32,703 bases of DNA. Origin: a virus. Location: the IMG/VR virus record IMGVR_UViG_3300022690_000789, positions 1-32,703 of that record; one strand, 5' to 3'. The notes below the pieces were generated by a model. That model searched no databases and had not been told where the DNA came from. It saw nothing but the letters and a program-made list of their open reading frames with translations. Below, in pieces: positions 30,314-32,703 of the stretch; position 1 is the first letter of the stretch; each line of letters begins with the position of its first letter. A program made the position numbers and the translations under genes.

Positions 30314-30341
30314 AGTATAATGACATTCTTCGGTTTGTCAA
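30314..30341 (-). promoter_or_regulatory. Sigma70-type promoter (TTGACA-16-TATACT)
   Basis: On the minus strand TTGACA (30341-30336), a 16-base spacer and TATACT (30319-30314) lie in the only non-coding gap of this part of the arm. The -35 box is perfect and the -10 box has five of six consensus bases. The predicted start is near 30307. It would drive the replication and recombination genes to its left, using host RNA polymerase. Confidence 0.75.
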
Positions 30342-30350
30342 GGGGAAAGT

Positions 30351-30545
30351 TTAACTATAATCTTCTTCGTTATATCCGTGTATATTTGATGCATTTCGTC
30401 TAAATTGATTTACAAGATCATCTTCACCAAATGTATCAAACTTTGTTTGAATATCTTTTAAAACTTCTAAAATTTCTTTTAATAATTTCTCAGTTACATT
30501 AGATTTTACTTGTGATACCTTACTCAAAAGATGTGTATTATTCAC
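30351..30545 (-). CDS. Hypothetical protein (64 aa, GTG start)
   Basis: Not recognised. Helical throughout (LLSKVSQVKSNVTEKLLKEI, LEVLKDIQTKFDTFGEDDLV), probably a small coiled coil. It starts with GTG, supported by AAGGAG at proper distance that overlaps the stop of the upstream gene. It is the last gene before the promoter gap. Confidence 0.6.
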   Translation of the reverse strand: MNNTHLLSKVSQVKSNVTEKLLKEILEVLKDIQTKFDTFGEDDLVNQFRRNASNIHGYNEEDYS

Positions 30546-30557
30546 TTTATTCTCTCC

Positions 30558-30743
30558 TTAATTTTGATTCGACCATACAGCTTTGCCAAATGTCTTTGTA
30601 ACTTTATCCCAACATTTTTTACAAATATGAAGGGCACGTATTGAAGATTCCGCGTTTGCTAATTTTTTATTAATATCTCTTCTTTCAGTTTCAGTATATT
30701 TTGATTCAAAAAATTTATTACAAAAACCACATTGAACTTTCAT
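30558..30743 (-). CDS. Zinc-ribbon protein (61 aa)
   Basis: C5/C8 (CGFC) and C41/C44 (CKKC) frame a charged helical insert, forming a zinc ribbon with a long loop; the pattern HICKKCWDKV is typical of such small proteins. The start MKVQCGFC is taken because it forms ATGA with the 46-codon gene upstream; a longer frame to 30791 overlaps that gene and lacks a ribosome site. Function unknown. Confidence 0.68.
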   Translation of the reverse strand: MKVQCGFCNKFFESKYTETERRDINKKLANAESSIRALHICKKCWDKVTKTFGKAVWSNQN

Positions 30744-30880
30744 TTCTGTATTTTTTGTATTGTAATAATAGCAACTGGTTGTAAAGTACAATATCTTTTG
30801 AGGGCTATGTTACCAGCTCTTATCAATCTTTTATGTATTTCATGATCACTTAATTTAGATATTGGTGGAACCCATTTCAT
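30740..30880 (-). CDS. Small basic protein (46 aa)
   Basis: MKWVPPISKLSDHEIHKRLI, then a basic helix and an ITIQKIQK end. Both ends are ATGA junctions: with the lipoprotein gene upstream and with the zinc-ribbon gene downstream. That arrangement strongly supports translation. No recognisable domain; the ISKLSDHEIHKRLIRAG part could be a short DNA-contacting helix pair, but this is a guess. Confidence 0.65.
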   Translation of the reverse strand: MKWVPPISKLSDHEIHKRLIRAGNIALKRYCTLQPVAIITIQKIQK

Positions 30881-31170
30881 TTTGCTTTCTCTTTCTTTTG
30901 TATTTCTATATAGATTAAATCAGCTAAATCTTTAAGGACTTGTTTATCAATGAGAATTTTACCTTCACTAGGTATGAGTTGATGAATATAACAAATACCA
31001 TTATTCGTACTTACTTGTATGGTATAAACTTCACCAGAACACGGAGGAATAGACCTAATTTCGGATTTATGTGGGGATAGGGATGCTTTACGATTTATGG
31101 ATTGTTTTTCTGTGCTACAACCAAATACCACACAAAAAGTCATTATAATTATCAGAGTTAATTTAATCAT
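30877..31170 (-). CDS. Lipoprotein (97 aa)
   Basis: The start MIKLTLIIIM is chosen for the GAGGGA upstream; a start five codons earlier has none. A short signal (residues 1-17) ends in VVFG-C18, a lipobox with a lipidated Cys. The mature part has STEKQSINRKASLSPHKSE linker, a CSGEVYTIQVSTNNGICYIH beta segment with two Cys that may pair, and a charged helical C-terminus. Located far from the endolysin, so superinfection exclusion or envelope modification is as likely as a spanin role. Confidence 0.65.
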   Translation of the reverse strand: MIKLTLIIIMTFCVVFGCSTEKQSINRKASLSPHKSEIRSIPPCSGEVYTIQVSTNNGICYIHQLIPSEGKILIDKQVLKDLADLIYIEIQKKEKAK

Positions 31171-31188
31171 TATATATTCCCTCATATT

Positions 31189-31262
31189 TGGCGCTTGGCC
31201 TTGGTAGACAACGGCCTAATCCATTGGGTAGGAACCATCAGAGTACCACCTCACAAGCGCTA
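31189..31262. ncRNA. TRNA-sized folded element of unknown type
   Basis: GCGCTTG (31191-31197) and CAAGCGC (31254-31260) form a perfect 7-bp closing stem about 70 bases long overall, extended by G.U and T-A pairs if read on the plus strand. Inside lies GGCC-TTG-loop-CAA-C-GGCC (31197-31216), a 7-bp hairpin with one bulge, and weaker stems further on. The element is more GC-rich than its surroundings and occupies most of the largest non-coding gap in the right arm. It does not fit a canonical tRNA: T-arm and anticodon arm are absent. Confidence 0.4.
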
Positions 31263-31283
31263 TTATTTTGCATATATATTTGT

Positions 31284-31664
31284 TCAATTTGATATATTTT
31301 CCCATAGTGATCCAGAATAAAATCTATCATCTAAATCACGACGAAGATAAGAAGCAAATTTACTACAAGCAAGATCTAAATCTTCTAGAGAAACACTTTT
31401 TGAGTCATAATAAATACTACTGTATGGATATTGAATTTTTCCAATTGTTTCACTTAATATATTTTGATCTTCATATTGATCACCTGCATCATAATATGCA
31501 TTAAAATTACCTCTAATATCGCCATTTATATAAAGTGGCTTGATAGGAATTTCTATTTGACCAAAATTTAATTTAAAATCACCTTTGATATCTTCTTTTG
31601 TCAAACGAATTTCAGGAAGTTCTTGCCATTCGGCCATTTCAAACCATTCGAATTCATCGATCAT
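31284..31664 (-). CDS. Hypothetical acidic protein (126 aa)
   Basis: Not recognised. Very acidic and aromatic, with IKGDFKLNFGQIEIPIKPLY and INGDIRGNFNAYYDAGDQYE: two related IxGDxxxNF units about 22 residues apart, suggesting small beta repeats. The C-terminal third is helical (LEDLDLACSKFASYLRRDLD). An AAGGAG stands nine bases before the ATG. An acidic anti-host or DNA-mimic role could be imagined, but there is no direct evidence. Confidence 0.62.
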   Translation of the reverse strand: MIDEFEWFEMAEWQELPEIRLTKEDIKGDFKLNFGQIEIPIKPLYINGDIRGNFNAYYDAGDQYEDQNILSETIGKIQYPYSSIYYDSKSVSLEDLDLACSKFASYLRRDLDDRFYSGSLWENISN

Positions 31665-31670
31665 GATAGA

Positions 31671-31997
31671 TTACTCCTTAGATTGTTTTTCGAGTTCATC
31701 ATATTTTCGATTCCAATATGCAAATCTATGCAATGATTTCATAAATTGTTTTAAGGGGAATCTATCATAACTACAATATTTAGGGATTTTGGGATCTTTC
31801 ATAATTCCTTTTGTTATGCTTAAATATTGTGATGTATAAACCCCACTTTTTATTTGGGTAATACATCCATGCGTGAATGGGGACCCTAATATTTTAAATA
31901 ACACACCATGCTGAACATATCTATGTTTATTCCAATCTGACTTGATTCTTTTAGGATATTTCTTATAGTATTTTACAGCTTTATCATATACATCCAT
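31671..31997 (-). CDS. Hypothetical protein (108 aa)
   Basis: Not recognised. Strongly basic and rich in Tyr, Lys and His, with KAVKYYKKYPKRIKSDWNKH at the start and FMKSLHRFAYWNRKYDELEK at the end; the middle has GVLFKILGSPFTHGCITQIK, which looks like a small beta unit. Charge suggests nucleic acid binding. The start overlaps the upstream stop (TAATG), with CAGGAG upstream. Confidence 0.62.
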   Translation of the reverse strand: MDVYDKAVKYYKKYPKRIKSDWNKHRYVQHGVLFKILGSPFTHGCITQIKSGVYTSQYLSITKGIMKDPKIPKYCSYDRFPLKQFMKSLHRFAYWNRKYDELEKQSKE

Positions 31998-32125
31998 TAA
32001 TTTACTCCTGGGTTAAATTTACGGAACACTATATAACATACTAAATTCTTGATGTCATGTAAAGTTCTATAATCATAAGACAACTCTAAAATGTGTTCTG
32101 TAATGTGTGCAAAATTATCTACCAT
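31997..32125 (-). CDS. Small protein (42 aa)
   Basis: MVDNFAHITEHILELSYDYR followed by a TLHDIKNLVCYIVFRKFNPG segment, mostly helical. It fills the gap between two genes: starts six bases after the upstream stop, with GGAA as a weak ribosome site, and ends on the TAATG of the next gene. Not recognised. Confidence 0.6.
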   Translation of the reverse strand: MVDNFAHITEHILELSYDYRTLHDIKNLVCYIVFRKFNPGVN

Positions 32126-32130
32126 ATTTA

Positions 32131-32421
32131 CTATTCCGCAATCTGTCCGTAACATGAACAATCTCCTTTAATATTTTCTTTGAAAGAAAGTTTATCTCGT
32201 GTAAGGGCAGTAATGTATCTCTGCGTCGCTTCTTGAAGTTCGTCCAACCTTCGATATCTAGTATCCAGGTTTTGATATCGAGTAAGGACAAATGAACGGA
32301 TTTTTTGTATTTGGGAATCAATTTTGTCAAGTTCCCTCCAACCTAGTTTATTTGATTTTTCGACGACTAAACGTCCGAGTTTGGCTAATTCAGCTTCAAT
32401 CATCTTGTGTGTTATAATCAC
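32131..32421 (-). CDS. Coiled-coil hypothetical protein (96 aa, GTG start)
   Basis: Helical, charged protein with heptad-like repeats (LGRLVVEKSNKLGWRELDKI, DTRYRRLDELQEATQRYITA) and two Cys near the end (CSCYG). GTG at 32421 overlaps the upstream stop as GTGA and is supported by that coupling; ATG at codon 7 is the alternative. A second open frame on the same strand (32115-32330) is offset and less protein-like. Confidence 0.6.
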   Translation of the reverse strand: MIITHKMIEAELAKLGRLVVEKSNKLGWRELDKIDSQIQKIRSFVLTRYQNLDTRYRRLDELQEATQRYITALTRDKLSFKENIKGDCSCYGQIAE

Positions 32422-32702
32422 CAGGCACCACCAAATACCCGACGAGTATTTCTTTCTTGCTTTCGTGTTAATTTCTTTGTTTCGGCTAACACAATTCTAG
32501 TTCCAATAATCCAATAGGGCTCTTTATGAAATTCATGTGATACAAGAAACTCTCGTTGATCATTCATAACATTAATTTTAACATTGTGAATTTTACAATC
32601 AATCTTTTTACCATCGGATCCAATTAGCTTAGCTGGTTTAGTCATACTAATGCATCCAATACATTTTGTTCCATTGGAAATGCTTTTATTCCATGCAGCC
32701 AC
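32418..32702 (-). CDS. Hypothetical protein, partial at the right edge
   Basis: At least 94 residues, running to the end of the window, so the true start may lie outside; the first possible start inside is GTG at 32702. Contains TKCIGCISMTK and KKIDCKIHNVKI segments (three Cys), a beta-rich centre (FLVSHEFHKEPYWIIGTRIV) and a basic end (TRKQERNTRRVFGGAW). Could hold a small metal site. Function unknown. Confidence 0.5.
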   Translation of the reverse strand: MAAWNKSISNGTKCIGCISMTKPAKLIGSDGKKIDCKIHNVKINVMNDQREFLVSHEFHKEPYWIIGTRIVLAETKKLTRKQERNTRRVFGGAW

Positions 32703-32703
32703 T

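Noticed and set aside
30754-30790. Possible promoter TTTACA with TACAAT before the zinc-ribbon gene
   Set aside because: Spacer of 15 bases is short and the region is coding for the 46-codon gene; not convincing.
31189-31262. Functional tRNA gene
   Set aside because: The closing stem and size fit, but no anticodon stem-loop or GTTCxAxx T-loop could be formed on either strand; kept only as a folded element.
32115-32330. 71-codon minus-strand frame near the right end
   Set aside because: Overlaps the coiled-coil gene at 32131-32421 in another frame, and that gene is coupled to its neighbour by GTGA.
1-32703. CRISPR array, insertion sequence, integrase or attachment site
   Set aside because: No regularly spaced repeats, transposase or recombinase motifs were seen on either strand.

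Overview
The window is a near-complete tailed-phage genome, or a contig of one, and it contains no bacterial housekeeping genes. It is AT-rich, with TTA leucine and AGA arginine codons common, and it is packed with genes joined by ATGA or TAATG overlaps. The order terminase, portal, scaffold, HK97-type capsid, head-tail adaptor, tail nozzle, tail fibre, then three large internal-type proteins is that of a short-tailed (podovirus-like) phage. Sec-type signal peptides, two lipoprotein signal peptides and an M23 endopeptidase point to a Gram-negative host; the genus cannot be told. No integrase, repressor, RNA polymerase, primase, tRNA or CRISPR was seen. The left edge cuts the large terminase gene and the right edge cuts a small gene.

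Left arm, plus strand, 1-19253 (packaging and virion): large terminase (partial), two small proteins, portal, two small head-region proteins, three genes with signal peptides including a 694-residue LamG-domain protein, scaffold, major capsid protein, an exported small beta protein, a zinc ribbon, head-tail adaptor, tail nozzle-like protein, a small tail protein, a fibre with an S74 self-cleaving chaperone domain, three internal or ejection-type proteins, and a one-helix coiled-coil membrane protein. The scaffold and capsid cassette (7134-9188) is flanked by RNA hairpins and uses different codons from its neighbours.

Right arm, minus strand, 19242-32703 (lysis and replication): M23 endolysin and a small lipoprotein at the convergent junction, then family A DNA polymerase, a second DnaQ-like exonuclease, RusA-like resolvase, a dATP/dGTP diphosphohydrolase-like protein, a DUF4406 protein, a RepA/AAA_25 ATPase, an OB-fold-like protein and a RecB/Cas4-like nuclease. 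Among and beyond these lie many tiny proteins, including one-helix membrane proteins and zinc ribbons. Ten short genes of 25-57 codons were read directly from the minus strand between the larger genes, and one more lies on the plus strand after terminase; most are supported by exact stop/start coupling with their neighbours.

The most unusual points are: five virion-region proteins with Sec-type signal peptides; a DNA polymerase with Leu at the Klenow-762 position and HDA instead of HDE in motif C; a recently duplicated early gene pair sharing a 36-bp identical stretch; a strong sigma70-type promoter whose predicted start coincides with an ATG-ATG-ATG start (probably leaderless); and an unexplained tRNA-sized folded element at 31189-31262.
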